DNA from: UBA4732 sp002404095
GTDB lineage: Bacteria; Planctomycetota; Planctomycetia; Gemmatales; Gemmataceae
Reading direction: 5' to 3'
Assembly: GCA_036783645.1 (NCBI GenBank)
Contig: DAIPWT010000012.1
Coordinates: forward strand, 1-64,000
Length of the DNA stretch: 64,000 nt
Each line of letters begins with the position of its first letter. Within the stretch, counting starts at the first letter, position 1. Position numbers and translations under genes: made by a program. Shown piece after piece: positions 50,939 to 60,084 of the stretch. The notes below the pieces were generated by a model, which was not told where the DNA came from, made no database searches, and saw only the letters and a program-made list of their open reading frames with translations.

Positions 50939-52996
50939 TTAATTCTCTTCCAACACCGTTTCCCGTACCACTTCCTCAATGGTCGTGATGCCGTTATAGA
51001 TGGCTCGCAGGCCCGACTCGCGCAGGCCGCGCATCCCCTGGCGTATACACGCCGCCCGCAGTTCGTCCGTCGAGGCGCCCGCCGACACCAGGTCGCGCAA
51101 GCCGTCGTCCATTATGAGAAGCTCGTAGATGCCCTGACGACCCTTGTGGCCGGTGTTGTTGCAACGGTCGCAGCCGCGGCCGTAGTAGAACTTCTGGCCC
51201 TTCACCTCTTCCGGCCGCATGTTCAATTCCATCAACATCTCGGCCGACGGCTCGAACTCCGTGCGACAGTCCACGCAAATCTTGCGCACTAGCCGTTGCG
51301 CCAATACGCCTTCCAATGTGGCCGTGATAAGGAACGGTTCGAGGCCCATGTCGCGCAAGCGGGTGATCGTGCTCGGCGCGTCGTTCGTGTGCAGCGTGCT
51401 GAAAACAATGTGGCCGGTCAGCGACGCCTGCACGGCGATTTGCGCCGTTTCCAGATCGCGAATCTCTCCAACAAGAATCTTGTCCGGGTCTTGCCGTAGG
51501 ATGCTGCGCAGGGCGGCCGCGAACGTCACGCCGATCTCGTGGTTGATCGGCACCTGGATCAGGCCGTCGATGTCGTACTCGACGGGATCTTCCGTGGTGA
51601 TGATCTTCTCGCTGATGATGTTCAGCTCGTTGAGGGCCGAGTAGAGCGTCGTAGTCTTGCCGGCGCCTGTCGGCCCCGTGACGAGGACGATGCCGTTGGG
51701 CTTGCCGATCATCTCGCGGAACTGAGCCAACATCTCCGGTTCCATGCCGATCTTGTTCAGATCGAGCGAGGTGTTGGTGCGGTCCAACACGCGGACGACC
51801 ACGCTCTCGCCGAACATGGTCGGCAAGATGCTGACGCGCATATCGACGGGATTGCCGCCGACGTTGAGCTCGATACGGCCGTCTTGCGGCATTCGGCGCT
51901 CGGAAATGTCCAAATTGGACATGACCTTGATACGGCTGGAGATGGCCATAGCCAGGTGGCGCGGCGGCGGCACCATTTCGTACAACACGCCGTCGCAGCG
52001 ATAGCGCATCTTGTATTCGTCTTCAAACGGCTCAAAATGAATGTCGCTGGCCTTGTCCTTGATGGCCAGGAGGAACACCATGTTGATGAGCTTGCGCACA
52101 GGAGCGGCGTCGGCGATTTCCTGGATGCTGGACAGATCAATGCTGGATTCCTTACCGCCGCGGCGTCCCATATCGGGCGTGGATTCCAGCTCCTGGATCA
52201 CGTCCATGATGCTCTCTTCCTTGCCGCCCGCGTAGAACTTGATCCTGCCTTCGGCGATAGCGGCAGGCGGCGCCAGCAGGGCGACCACCTCGTTGAGGCT
52301 GAGCAAGTTGCGGAGGTCGTCCACGCAGGACATGTTGGACGGATCGCCGATGGCGATGGTCAATACTTTTTCCTTCACGGACAGCGGAAGTATCTTGTAG
52401 ACGTCGGCCATGGTCTCGGGGACCAGGGCGATGGCCTCGGCCTGCGGCTTGGCATCGGCCAAATTGACGACCTTGAGGCCGTTCTGTTCGGCGAGCGCCT
52501 GAAGCAGCTGTTCCTCGTTGATGAGGCCGCGCGAAACGGCCACTTGGCCGGTTTGCAGGCCGCTGCTCTTGGCTTCGTCAAGGATGCCCCAGAGCTGATC
52601 GTCGTCGATAAAACCCAGATCGACCAACACTTGGCCGACGCGCCGCTTGCCGCCGCGCGTCGAGCCGTCGCCGCGTTCCTTCTTCCCGGCCGGCCTCTTC
52701 ACGGGTCCGGCGCCGGGCTTCGGGTTGGCCGCGGGCGCGCCGTTGGTCGGCGGCTTCGCGCCAGGCGCCGGCGGTTTCACGCCAGGCGCCGGCGGTTTCA
52801 CGCCAGGCATCGGCGGCTTCACGCTAGAGATCGGCGGCTTAGCTGCCGGCTGACCGGCGACTGGTTTGGCCGGAGGTTGCGCGGCAACGGCAGGCTTGGC
52901 CGGGACCGGCGGCTTCACGCCGGGGACAGGCGCCTTGGCCGGCGGGACCGACGGATTCGGCTTTTTCAGCGGACCAGGATCGTTAGGCGTCGCCAT
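50939..52996 (-). CDS. gspE: Secretion/pilus assembly ATPase GspE/PilB (Pro-rich N-terminus)
   Basis: 685 residues from ATG 52996; an in-frame GTG at 53005 is an alternative, and neither has a clear ribosome-binding site. The first ~115 residues form a Pro/Ala/Lys linker with repeated KPPAPGVKPP units. An MshE-like N-terminal domain (about 120-260) follows, then the ATPase with Walker A GPTGAGKTTT, the Asp box EDPVEYDID, the Walker B region ILVGEIRDLETA and a zinc site CVDC...CDRC. It powers pilus or pseudopilus assembly. A second ATPase of the same family is at 54690. Confidence 0.93.
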   Translation of the reverse strand: MATPNDPGPLKKPNPSVPPAKAPVPGVKPPVPAKPAVAAQPPAKPVAGQPAAKPPISSVKPPMPGVKPPAPGVKPPAPGAKPPTNGAPAANPKPGAGPVKRPAGKKERGDGSTRGGKRRVGQVLVDLGFIDDDQLWGILDEAKSSGLQTGQVAVSRGLINEEQLLQALAEQNGLKVVNLADAKPQAEAIALVPETMADVYKILPLSVKEKVLTIAIGDPSNMSCVDDLRNLLSLNEVVALLAPPAAIAEGRIKFYAGGKEESIMDVIQELESTPDMGRRGGKESSIDLSSIQEIADAAPVRKLINMVFLLAIKDKASDIHFEPFEDEYKMRYRCDGVLYEMVPPPRHLAMAISSRIKVMSNLDISERRMPQDGRIELNVGGNPVDMRVSILPTMFGESVVVRVLDRTNTSLDLNKIGMEPEMLAQFREMIGKPNGIVLVTGPTGAGKTTTLYSALNELNIISEKIITTEDPVEYDIDGLIQVPINHEIGVTFAAALRSILRQDPDKILVGEIRDLETAQIAVQASLTGHIVFSTLHTNDAPSTITRLRDMGLEPFLITATLEGVLAQRLVRKICVDCRTEFEPSAEMLMELNMRPEEVKGQKFYYGRGCDRCNNTGHKGRQGIYELLIMDDGLRDLVSAGASTDELRAACIRQGMRGLRESGLRAIYNGITTIEEVVRETVLEEN

Positions 52997-53037
52997 ATTA
53001 AACACTCATTTCGTCGCTATCTCTTGAACCAACTTCG

Positions 53038-53098
53038 ACGAGCCGCGACCGTTAGGGAGCGGGAACGGTTCCACCGCTCCCTAACGGTCGCGGCTCGT
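53038..53098. repeat. 25-bp perfect inverted repeat, ACGAGCCGCGACCGTTAGGG family
   Basis: Arms 53038-53062 and 53074-53098. It is the member of the GAGCCGCGACC family that sits between pilT and gspE. Confidence 0.85.
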
Positions 53099-53116
53099 AA
53101 CACCTCTTGATCTTGC

Positions 53117-54295
53117 TCATCGTCGCGCGGGCTTGCGCCGCGGCGCGTCGTCGTCATCATCCTCGTCTTCGTCTTCCTTATCCTCGTCTTCGTCGTCTTC
53201 TTCCCCGTCTTCGTCGTAGACGCCGCGCTCGGCCTGCGCGATCTTGGCCGCCAACTCGGTCGGCTTCGAGGCCCGCATTAGCACTTCTTCCTTGGCGCAC
53301 ACCCCGTCGCGCCACAGTTTGAACAGGCTGTCGTCCAGCAGGAACATGCCGTGCTTACGGCCGGTCTGAATGCTGGAGTCGATACGGTAACTCTTGTTCT
53401 CGCGGATGAGGTTCTGGATGGCGGCCGTCATCACCATCATCTCATAGGCGGCCACCACGCCTTCCGGCTTCTTCGGCATCAACGTCTGCGACAACACGCC
53501 GATGAGGGCCGTCGAAAGCTGGGTGCGGATCTGGTCCTGCTGCTCCTTGGGGAAAACGTCGATGATGCGATTGACCGTGCTCGACGCCCCGCTGGTGTGC
53601 AACGTGCCGAAGACGACGTGGCCGGTCTCGGCCGCTTCGATGGCCGCGTGGATCGTCTCCAAATCGCGCATTTCGCCGACGAGAATGATGTCGGGGTCCA
53701 TACGCAAGGCGCGGCGCAAACCCTCTTTGAAGTCCGGCACGTCCACGCCGATCTCGCGCTGGTTGACCGTGCATTTCAGGTGCTTGTGGTAGTACTCGAT
53801 CGGGTCTTCCAGCGTGATGATATGGCGGTCGTAGTTCTGGTTGATGAAGTTAATCATGCTGGCCAGACTGGTCGTCTTGCCGGAGCCGGTCGGGCCGGTG
53901 ACGAGCAACAGGCCGCGCGGCCGGGTGATGAGCCGTTTGATGGCCTCCGGCATTCCAATCTGCTCAAAGGTCAGGAACCCGCTCGGAATACGCCGCAACA
54001 CCATGCCGATGTTGCCGCGCTGTTTGAAGATGGCCACGCGGAAGCGATAGCCGTCGGTGAACTCGATGGCGAAGTCGGAACCGCCCTTCTCCTGAAGTTC
54101 CTGCTGACAGCGGTCGGGCGTGATGCTCTTCATCAGGGCGGTAGTGTCGTCTTGCTCCAGGCTCTTGGTGTCGAGGCGGCGCATACGGCCGTGGTGCCGG
54201 ATCACGGGCGGCTGCCCGACCGTGATGTGCAGATCGCTGGCCTTGAGCTGAATGACGGTGGCCAGGAGTTTGTCGATCTGAGGACTTGCAGACAC
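53117..54295 (-). CDS. pilT: Twitching-motility / pilus-retraction ATPase PilT
   Basis: 392 residues: Walker A GPTGSGKTTS, Asp box EDPIEYYH, ILVGEMRDLETI, and the PilT-type AIRNLIRE-like stretch TAAIQNLIRENK. The last ~40 residues are an acidic tail almost wholly Asp/Glu (DEDGEEDDEDEDKEDED) followed by basic RRKPARR, not usual for PilT. It starts at GTG after GGGAGA. Its presence points to retractable type IV-like pili rather than a pure type II secretion system. Confidence 0.93.
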   Translation of the reverse strand: MSASPQIDKLLATVIQLKASDLHITVGQPPVIRHHGRMRRLDTKSLEQDDTTALMKSITPDRCQQELQEKGGSDFAIEFTDGYRFRVAIFKQRGNIGMVLRRIPSGFLTFEQIGMPEAIKRLITRPRGLLLVTGPTGSGKTTSLASMINFINQNYDRHIITLEDPIEYYHKHLKCTVNQREIGVDVPDFKEGLRRALRMDPDIILVGEMRDLETIHAAIEAAETGHVVFGTLHTSGASSTVNRIIDVFPKEQQDQIRTQLSTALIGVLSQTLMPKKPEGVVAAYEMMVMTAAIQNLIRENKSYRIDSSIQTGRKHGMFLLDDSLFKLWRDGVCAKEEVLMRASKPTELAAKIAQAERGVYDEDGEEDDEDEDKEDEDEDDDDDAPRRKPARR

Positions 54296-54492
54296 GTTGT
54301 CTCCCGTCCCGCGATGCGCGCGTCTAGATGCAAAGCTGAACAGAACCTAATGCGATGGGCAAACCGTCCATATCTGTATTATCTCTTATTTCCCCACCCG
54401 ATCAATGCGCTGAAGAAAAATGGCGCCAAGATTTCGGTCGCGCTTCATCGCCCGACGAGCCGGGAGCGTGAGCGACCGGAGACTCCTCCGGT

Positions 54493-54679
54493 CGAGCCGG
54501 GAGCGTACCAGTAGTTTCACAAAGTACTCCTCACGCTCTGCGTGAGGAACGGCGAGCAGAGCGTGCCGAGTACATTCTGGGCGTTCGTTGTTCCTCACGC
54601 GGAGCGTGAGGAGTACTTGGTGTTCCTCACGCAGAGCGTGAGGAGTACTTTGTGAAACTACTGGTACGCTCCTGGCTCG
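54493..54679. repeat. 58-bp inverted repeat, AGTACTTT/CCTCACGC family, copy 2
   Basis: Arms 54493-54550 and 54622-54679 are complementary over 58 bp with one mismatch. The inner part carries CCTCACGC/GCGTGAGG hairpins, and the GTACATTCTGGGCGTTCGTT segment is shared with copy 1. It lies between the first ATPase gene and pilT. Confidence 0.9.
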
Positions 54680-54689
54680 GTTGCTCCTG

Positions 54690-56396
54690 TCACAGCGACG
54701 ATTCGTGATGGCACGTGCTAAGGACTTCCTCCAACGTGGTAATTCCCTTAAGTGCTTTCTGGAGGCCGTCTTCCAGCAACGTCCTCATGCCAAGCAGCCG
54801 GGCCTGCCGGCGAATGTTCTGCGACGGTTCCCGCTTGAACGTCATCTCGCGCATGGTGCCCGTCATGCGCAGCATCTCGAAGATGCCTTTCCTGCCCCGG
54901 TAGCCGGTATGGTTGCAGTGAGCGCAGCCGGGGCCGCGCATGAACGACCCTCCCTTGATCTGCTCTGGGGTGAGGCCCGACGCCTTGAGTTCGGCGGCGG
55001 ATGGCATCTCCGGTTCCTTGCATTTCGAGCAGACCAAACGCACCAAACGCTGCGCCATAATTGCCACGATGGAAGACGCCACCAGGAACGGTTGGACGCC
55101 AATATCGATCAATCGCGTAATGGCGCTAGGCGCATCGTTCGTATGCAGTGTACTGAAAACAAAGTGTCCAGTCAAAGAAGCTTGGATGGCGATCTCGGCG
55201 GTTTCGTGATCGCGGATTTCGCCGACGAGGATGATGTTCGGCGCCTGCCGCAACATGGCCCGAATGATGCGCTGAAAATCGAGGCCGATGTTGTGTTTCA
55301 CTTCGCACTGGTTGACGCCTGGCAGGTAGTACTCGACCGGATCCTCGGCCGTGATGATCTTCTTGTCAGGCCGGTTCAGCTCGTTCATGGCGGCGTATAG
55401 CGTGGTGGTCTTGCCGGAGCCGGTTGGCCCGGTGACGAGGAAGATGCCGTTGGGCCGTTTAATGATCTGCTGGAAGCGCGCGTAGTCATCGTCGCCGAAA
55501 CCCAGGTCCTTTACGCTGACCTGGATGTTGCTGCGGTCCAGGATGCGCATGACGCAGGATTGGCCGTTGTTGGTCGGCAGGAAAGAAACGCGCAAATCGT
55601 AATGCTTACCTTGAAGGTTCAGCTTGATACGACCATCTTGGGGTCGGCGCTTTTCAGCAATGTCGATCGACCCCATGATCTTGATACGGCTGTTCATCGG
55701 CGACAGTAGCCGCCGCGGCGGGCTGTCGCGCTCGACGAGCATGCCGTCGATGCGGTAGCGGATGCGCACCCGGTCGGCGAACGGCTCGACGTGGATGTCG
55801 CTGGCGCGCAGACTGACGGCTTCCTGGATGATGAGGTTGACGAGTTTGACGACGGGGGCGTCGTTCTCGTCGCCGCCGGCGGCGCCGGTGGCCTCGGTTT
55901 CGGTAAAGTCGATGGCGGTGTCGGTGAACTCGGCCAACATCGAATCGACGGACTCGGTTTCGGACTGGCCGTAGTGCCGGTTGATGGCTTCGACGATCTG
56001 CTCGCGCGCCGCCAAGACGGGCTGTATATCTTTGTTCAGGATGAACTGGAGTTTCTGTAGGGTGTCGAAGTCACTGGGGTCGCTCATGATGATCTTGAGC
56101 GCGCCGTTTTCTTGGGACAGGGGCAGGACGACATTTTCGCGGGCCACCGATTCGGGGACGAGTTCGACGACGGCGGCGGGGATGGTGACTTCGGTGAGGT
56201 CGATGAACTCCATGTTGTGGAATTCGGCGAGAGCGCTCATCACCTGATTGGCGTCGGCATAGCCGAGTTTGACGAGGGTGTCATTGAGCTTGGCGCCGGT
56301 TTGCTGCCCGATGCCCTTCGCCTCTTCGAGTTGATCGGGGCTGAGAACCTGGCGGCGGATGAGGATGTCGGTGAAATCGCCGCGTGCCTTGGCCAT
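54690..56396 (-). CDS. Pilus assembly / secretion ATPase GspE/PilB (second copy)
   Basis: 568 residues from ATG 56396 (GGAGG nine bases upstream; the frame is open 43 codons further). It has a MshE-like N-terminal domain (about 5-150), Walker A GPTGSGKTTT, Asp box EDPVEYYLPG, ILVGEIRDHETAEIA, His box TLHTNDAPSAI and the zinc site CSKC...CAHC. Shorter than the other ATPase and without its Pro-rich N-terminus. First gene of the cluster; one of the two ATPases may drive pili and the other secretion. Confidence 0.93.
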   Translation of the reverse strand: MAKARGDFTDILIRRQVLSPDQLEEAKGIGQQTGAKLNDTLVKLGYADANQVMSALAEFHNMEFIDLTEVTIPAAVVELVPESVARENVVLPLSQENGALKIIMSDPSDFDTLQKLQFILNKDIQPVLAAREQIVEAINRHYGQSETESVDSMLAEFTDTAIDFTETEATGAAGGDENDAPVVKLVNLIIQEAVSLRASDIHVEPFADRVRIRYRIDGMLVERDSPPRRLLSPMNSRIKIMGSIDIAEKRRPQDGRIKLNLQGKHYDLRVSFLPTNNGQSCVMRILDRSNIQVSVKDLGFGDDDYARFQQIIKRPNGIFLVTGPTGSGKTTTLYAAMNELNRPDKKIITAEDPVEYYLPGVNQCEVKHNIGLDFQRIIRAMLRQAPNIILVGEIRDHETAEIAIQASLTGHFVFSTLHTNDAPSAITRLIDIGVQPFLVASSIVAIMAQRLVRLVCSKCKEPEMPSAAELKASGLTPEQIKGGSFMRGPGCAHCNHTGYRGRKGIFEMLRMTGTMREMTFKREPSQNIRRQARLLGMRTLLEDGLQKALKGITTLEEVLSTCHHESSL

Positions 56397-56524
56397 GAGA
56401 GAGTGCCTCCGAATAGATCGGTCGAAGATGCGACGTGAGACGGTCGGTATACCACAAGGTTTCAGTATGGCACGAATGCGGCGGAATGGGAAGGAAAAAA
56501 CGGTGGAAAACAGAAGCCCTCGCA

Positions 56525-56665
56525 CCCCGGACTCGTGAGTACACTTCGCCCGGGGCTTTATTTGGATCGCCCTCCGGACTCAAGACGCGGAAACTCCCCT
56601 GGTCTTGGAGCCCCTTCGGGCGACTGAAATAAAGCCCCGGGCGAAGTGTACTCACGAGTCCGGGG
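56525..56665. repeat. 39-bp inverted repeat, CCCCGGACTCGTGAGTACAC family, copy 2
   Basis: Perfect arms 56525-56563 and 56627-56665, with a middle that shares GGACTCAAGACG...GTCTTGGAGCCCC with the copy at 15143-15278. It lies between divergent genes, upstream of both. Confidence 0.9.
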
Positions 56666-56783
56666 AGGCGGGGAGGCGATGGCTTCGGGTTGGGTTTGAC
56701 TTTCAACAGGCATCTCCTACAATGACAGATGAGACTTTGCCAGGGACGGCGAGGCTCACGGATCAAAAAAAGCGAGGTGTCTC

Positions 56784-57326
56784 ATGTGGTCGCAGCGACC
56801 TGAACACCCTTTGCGCCGCCTGTTCACCGGGCTTACCGAACAAACCTTTCAGACGACGCTTGGGTTAGCCGATCCGCCTTTGACCGATTACTTGTCTGAA
56901 CTCCTCTCCCGCTTCATCCACCTCGACGCGATCTTCCGCCTGCACGACGCGGCCGGCCGTCGCCTCGAAGAAGTCGCTGAAATGATGATCGAAGCCGAGG
57001 CGATGCCGCCAGAAGGCCGCACGTGCCGCGAAGTGCATCGCCACATCGGCGACTTCACTTTGTTTTGGACCGGCGTTTATCCCGAAGCGCTCAAACGGCT
57101 GCGTTCGGTGATGAGCAAGGATCACTTCATCGACTACTGCGAGCAGGGCAAGCGCTCTTACTACATCGCCAGCACCTTCGGCGACGCGCCGTTTCGGGAC
57201 GAATCCGTGGTGTTAAGGCGGCTCAGCGACGAGTTTGAGCTGTGCGCCTACGGTCTGAGCCAGGTGCGCCGCGAGTGGGAACGGCAACGCAACAATGGGG
57301 TGGGCGGGCCTCCGCTGATGAATTGA
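56784..57326 (+). CDS. Unrecognised conserved-looking protein
   Basis: 180 residues, soluble and probably all-helical; no signal peptide. Notable stretches are LTDYLSELLSRFIHLDAIFRL, then HIGDFTLFWTGVYPEAL and a tail EWERQRNNGVGGPP. No known domain recognised. GAGGTG precedes the ATG. It is divergent from the ATPase cluster and convergent with the beta-propeller gene. Confidence 0.65.
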   Translation: MWSQRPEHPLRRLFTGLTEQTFQTTLGLADPPLTDYLSELLSRFIHLDAIFRLHDAAGRRLEEVAEMMIEAEAMPPEGRTCREVHRHIGDFTLFWTGVYPEALKRLRSVMSKDHFIDYCEQGKRSYYIASTFGDAPFRDESVVLRRLSDEFELCAYGLSQVRREWERQRNNGVGGPPLMN

Positions 57327-57343
57327 GAGGCCGTTCCGATGAA

Positions 57344-57407
57344 GAGGGCGGGGAAACCCCGCCCCTACATCGCGGCAGCGGCGTAGGGGCGGGGTTTCCC
57401 CGCCCTC
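57344..57407. terminator. 25-bp inverted repeat between convergent genes
   Basis: GAGGGCGGGGAAACCCCGCC (57344-...) pairs with its complement (57383-57407). Position 18 bp after one stop and 14 bp before the other suits a bidirectional terminator, though it has no T-tracts and belongs to a repeat family also found at 50862. Confidence 0.5.
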
Positions 57408-57420
57408 TCCGCGGGAACGC

Positions 57421-58452
57421 TCACTTTTCCGGCGGCGGCGTGAAGTCCGCGATGTAGAGTTGCGACGGCTGGTTGCCGTCGCGCGTCGAAGTCCACATCA
57501 ATTTCTTGTACTCCGGGCTGAACACCGGCAGCACGTCCGCGCCAGGCGCGAACGTAACGCGGACCTTCTTGCCCGTGTCGATGTCCATCCAATAAAGATC
57601 GTAATTAGGCCGCATTCCCGTGCCGTGGTCGGCCGCGGTGTAGATGATGTGCTTGCCGTCCTTGTACCAGTACGGCGCCCAGCAGACCCAGTTCACGTCG
57701 TCGGTCAGCGCCTTTTCGCCGGTCCCGTCGGCGTTAATGACATAAAGCTGGAGGCGGTCTTTCTCTTTACGGTCGCTGCGGAAGATGACGCGCTTGCCGT
57801 CCGGGGAGAAGAACGGGCCGCCGTTGTAGCAGTGCGGCGCGTGCGTCACTTGGCGGACGTTCTTGCCGTCGGCGTCCATGACGTAGATTTCGAGGCTGTC
57901 GGCCGCATCGCGGTTGGACGTGAAGACGATCTGTTTGCCGTCCGGCGAATAACTACCCTCCGCGTTGTAGCCTTTAGCGTGGGTGAGCGGCTTGAGGTCC
58001 GTGCCGTCGGGGTTGGCCTCGAAGATCGTCATGTAGGGGTCGAAGTCCCATCGATAACGGCGGTGGGCGCCGGACGCCGCGTCGTCTTTGCGTTGCTGAT
58101 ATTCCTCGGCGTAATGTTTCTTGGCGTCGGGGTCGAGGTGCGAGCTGGCGAAGAGGATTTTCTTGCCGTCGGGCCGGAAGAAACTACAGGTGCATTTGCC
58201 GACGCCCGTACTGACGCGGCGCATGGCGCCGGTCGCAAGGACCATCGTGAAAATCTGATAGAACGGGTTGCCGCCGTCCTTCTCCTCGGCCTGAAAGATG
58301 ACGGTTTTGCCGTCGGGCGAGAAGTAGCCTTCGCCGGCGCGGACGAAATCCTTGGTCACTTGCGTGATGTTTTTGAGATAAGCGGACTCGTCCTTTTCCC
58401 ACGCGGTCGGCTCGGCGGCGAGGACGGAAGCGGCGAGAAGGGCGGCAAGCAT
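57421..58452 (-). CDS. Exported TolB-like beta-propeller protein
   Basis: 343 residues. A signal peptide (about 1-15, ASVLAAEPTA) is followed by about five PD40/TolB-type blades marked by SPDGKTVIFQ, RPDGKKILFAS, SPDGKQIVFTSNRD, SPDGKRVIFRSDR and SPEYKKLMWTSTRDG. TolB-like propellers scaffold partners in the periplasm; no partner is suggested here. AAAGGAG precedes the ATG. Convergent with the gene at 56784. Confidence 0.85.
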   Translation of the reverse strand: MLAALLAASVLAAEPTAWEKDESAYLKNITQVTKDFVRAGEGYFSPDGKTVIFQAEEKDGGNPFYQIFTMVLATGAMRRVSTGVGKCTCSFFRPDGKKILFASSHLDPDAKKHYAEEYQQRKDDAASGAHRRYRWDFDPYMTIFEANPDGTDLKPLTHAKGYNAEGSYSPDGKQIVFTSNRDAADSLEIYVMDADGKNVRQVTHAPHCYNGGPFFSPDGKRVIFRSDRKEKDRLQLYVINADGTGEKALTDDVNWVCWAPYWYKDGKHIIYTAADHGTGMRPNYDLYWMDIDTGKKVRVTFAPGADVLPVFSPEYKKLMWTSTRDGNQPSQLYIADFTPPPEK

Positions 58453-58555
58453 CGGCGGTCTCCTTTGTAGACAGGCACTTGAATACGGCGGGCGTTTCGC
58501 AGACCATTATACAGGAACACGACTTCCTTCCTCGCTCCCACGGAGACGACCGCCG

Positions 58556-59173
58556 ATGTTGCCGCTCTTTGCCGACGCAGTCCCTCCCGGACAAAACCTC
58601 TTGGAGTCCATCGGTACGCAAAACCTGATGCTTTACGGCGCGATTGCCGTGGGGATTTTGCTCCTGTTAGTGATCTTGATCTTCCTGATGAGTCGCGGCA
58701 AGAAGCGCGTGAATCCGGAGAGTGGCCTCGACGAGGATTTATCCGAGTACCCGCCGGCGCCGGGCCAGCCGGGGGCGAGGCGCCTGACCGTCCACGGTCG
58801 GCCGGTGCGTCTGCGTCTGGTGGTGGTCGGGCCGGTGGGCAAGCGGACGATCGCGGAAGGCGGCGTCGAGGCGCTGCTGGATGAAGTGCTGCGCGGGCTA
58901 GGACAGATCGCGCAACAGGACAAGCCGCGCATTAAAATATGGCCGCCTCAGCTGAGTCAGCAGGGATTCGCGCCGACGTTCTTTCGGAAGACACAGTGTC
59001 CGGATCGCGCGGGCAAGCCGTCGCATTGGTTGCTGGCGGCGGGTCCGGCTCGCGCCGGCGGCAGGCCGGTGCTACTGGGCCTGGCGATGTGGGCCGACGA
59101 CAAGGGACCGATGGAGCAGAAAATCTTGACGGAAACGGAATGGGATGAGGCGTTGCAGATAAAGACTATCTAG
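58556..59173 (+). CDS. Unrecognised membrane-anchored protein
   Basis: 205 residues. One transmembrane helix (about 26-44: LYGAIAVGILLLLVILIFL) precedes basic residues and a soluble domain of ~150 residues (LRLVVVGPVGKRTIAEGG, DKPRIKIWPPQLSQQGF, HWLLAAGPARAGGRP). The domain pattern occurs in planctomycete hypotheticals I cannot name. ATG after ACGGAGACGACC. Confidence 0.6.
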   Translation: MLPLFADAVPPGQNLLESIGTQNLMLYGAIAVGILLLLVILIFLMSRGKKRVNPESGLDEDLSEYPPAPGQPGARRLTVHGRPVRLRLVVVGPVGKRTIAEGGVEALLDEVLRGLGQIAQQDKPRIKIWPPQLSQQGFAPTFFRKTQCPDRAGKPSHWLLAAGPARAGGRPVLLGLAMWADDKGPMEQKILTETEWDEALQIKTI

Positions 59174-59239
59174 CGGTGAGCGCGGCGATTGTAGCCTTCA
59201 CGGTGTATGCTTTATAGTAGCCCCATTTGAAGAAGTGTC

Positions 59240-59992
59240 ATGCCATCCCCCTTCCCTGGAATGGATCCGTATTTGGAGAATCCGGAGTTCTTTCCCGACC
59301 TACATGACAGCCTGATTGGGGAGCTAAAAAGGACGTTACAGACGCAACTTCCCCCCACTTACTTCGCCATGACTCGGTCGCGCGTCTGGGTAGATTATGT
59401 GGAACGTCCATTCGAGCCCGACGTCAACGTGCTACGCAGCCCGCGACGGATCATAACTGATGACGAAGACCGCGAGCTTTCCGCGGAGATTTACACCGTT
59501 CAAGGAGAGCGCCGGCTTGTGACCGCCATTGAAGTTCTCAGTCCGTCCAACAAAGCGCGCGGCACTGACGGCCGTCTTTTGTACATCCGCAAACAAAGGG
59601 AATTGCTCGACAGCAAGGCCCATCTCGTTGAAATCGACCTGCTTCGCGGAGGAGCCTTTACCTCCGCCGTGCCGCGCAAACGCGCCATTGAGGAAGCGGG
59701 TTTGTTCGATTACCACGTTTGCATCCATCGTTACGACGAGCTTGGGAAGTTCTTCGTCTATCCCATTCTGTTGCGTCAGCGATTGCCTAAAATTGCCATT
59801 CCGCTGTCGCCCGGCGATGCCCCGGTAGTCCTCGATATGCAGGGCGTTTTCGACCGATCTTATGACGACGGCCCCTACGCTCGCCTTAGCCCCTACATCG
59901 ACCGCACACCGGAGCCGTCGTTGCGTCCGGATGACGCCGCATGGGCGACGCAACGGCTGCGGGAACGCGGACTGCTGCCGCCGGCCGGATAA
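59240..59992 (+). CDS. DUF4058 family protein
   Basis: 250 residues beginning MPSPFPGMDPYLENPEFFPD, the DUF4058 hallmark, with VTAIEVLSPSNKARG and HLVEIDLLRGG in the middle. The family is widespread in cyanobacteria and planctomycetes; it has a nuclease-like E-x-K look but no proven role. Separated from the next gene by a palindromic repeat. Confidence 0.85.
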   Translation: MPSPFPGMDPYLENPEFFPDLHDSLIGELKRTLQTQLPPTYFAMTRSRVWVDYVERPFEPDVNVLRSPRRIITDDEDRELSAEIYTVQGERRLVTAIEVLSPSNKARGTDGRLLYIRKQRELLDSKAHLVEIDLLRGGAFTSAVPRKRAIEEAGLFDYHVCIHRYDELGKFFVYPILLRQRLPKIAIPLSPGDAPVVLDMQGVFDRSYDDGPYARLSPYIDRTPEPSLRPDDAAWATQRLRERGLLPPAG

Positions 59993-60018
59993 GTTAGACT
60001 CTGTTTAGGAAGGGTGTT

Positions 60019-60076
60019 ACGAGCCGCGACCGTAAGGGAGCGGTTTTCGCCCCGCTCCCTTACGGTCGCGGCTCGT
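60019..60076. repeat. 25-bp perfect inverted repeat, ACGAGCCGCGACCGTAAGGG family
   Basis: Arms 60019-60043 and 60052-60076 around an 8-base loop, between the convergent DUF4058 gene and gatB. Could terminate transcription from both sides. Confidence 0.85.
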
Positions 60077-60084
60077 CAAGAGTC

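Noticed and set aside
51539..53110. 523-codon open frame opposite gspE
   Set aside because: Antisense to a well-supported ATPase gene; the Arg/Gly repeats are the complement of the Pro-rich linker.
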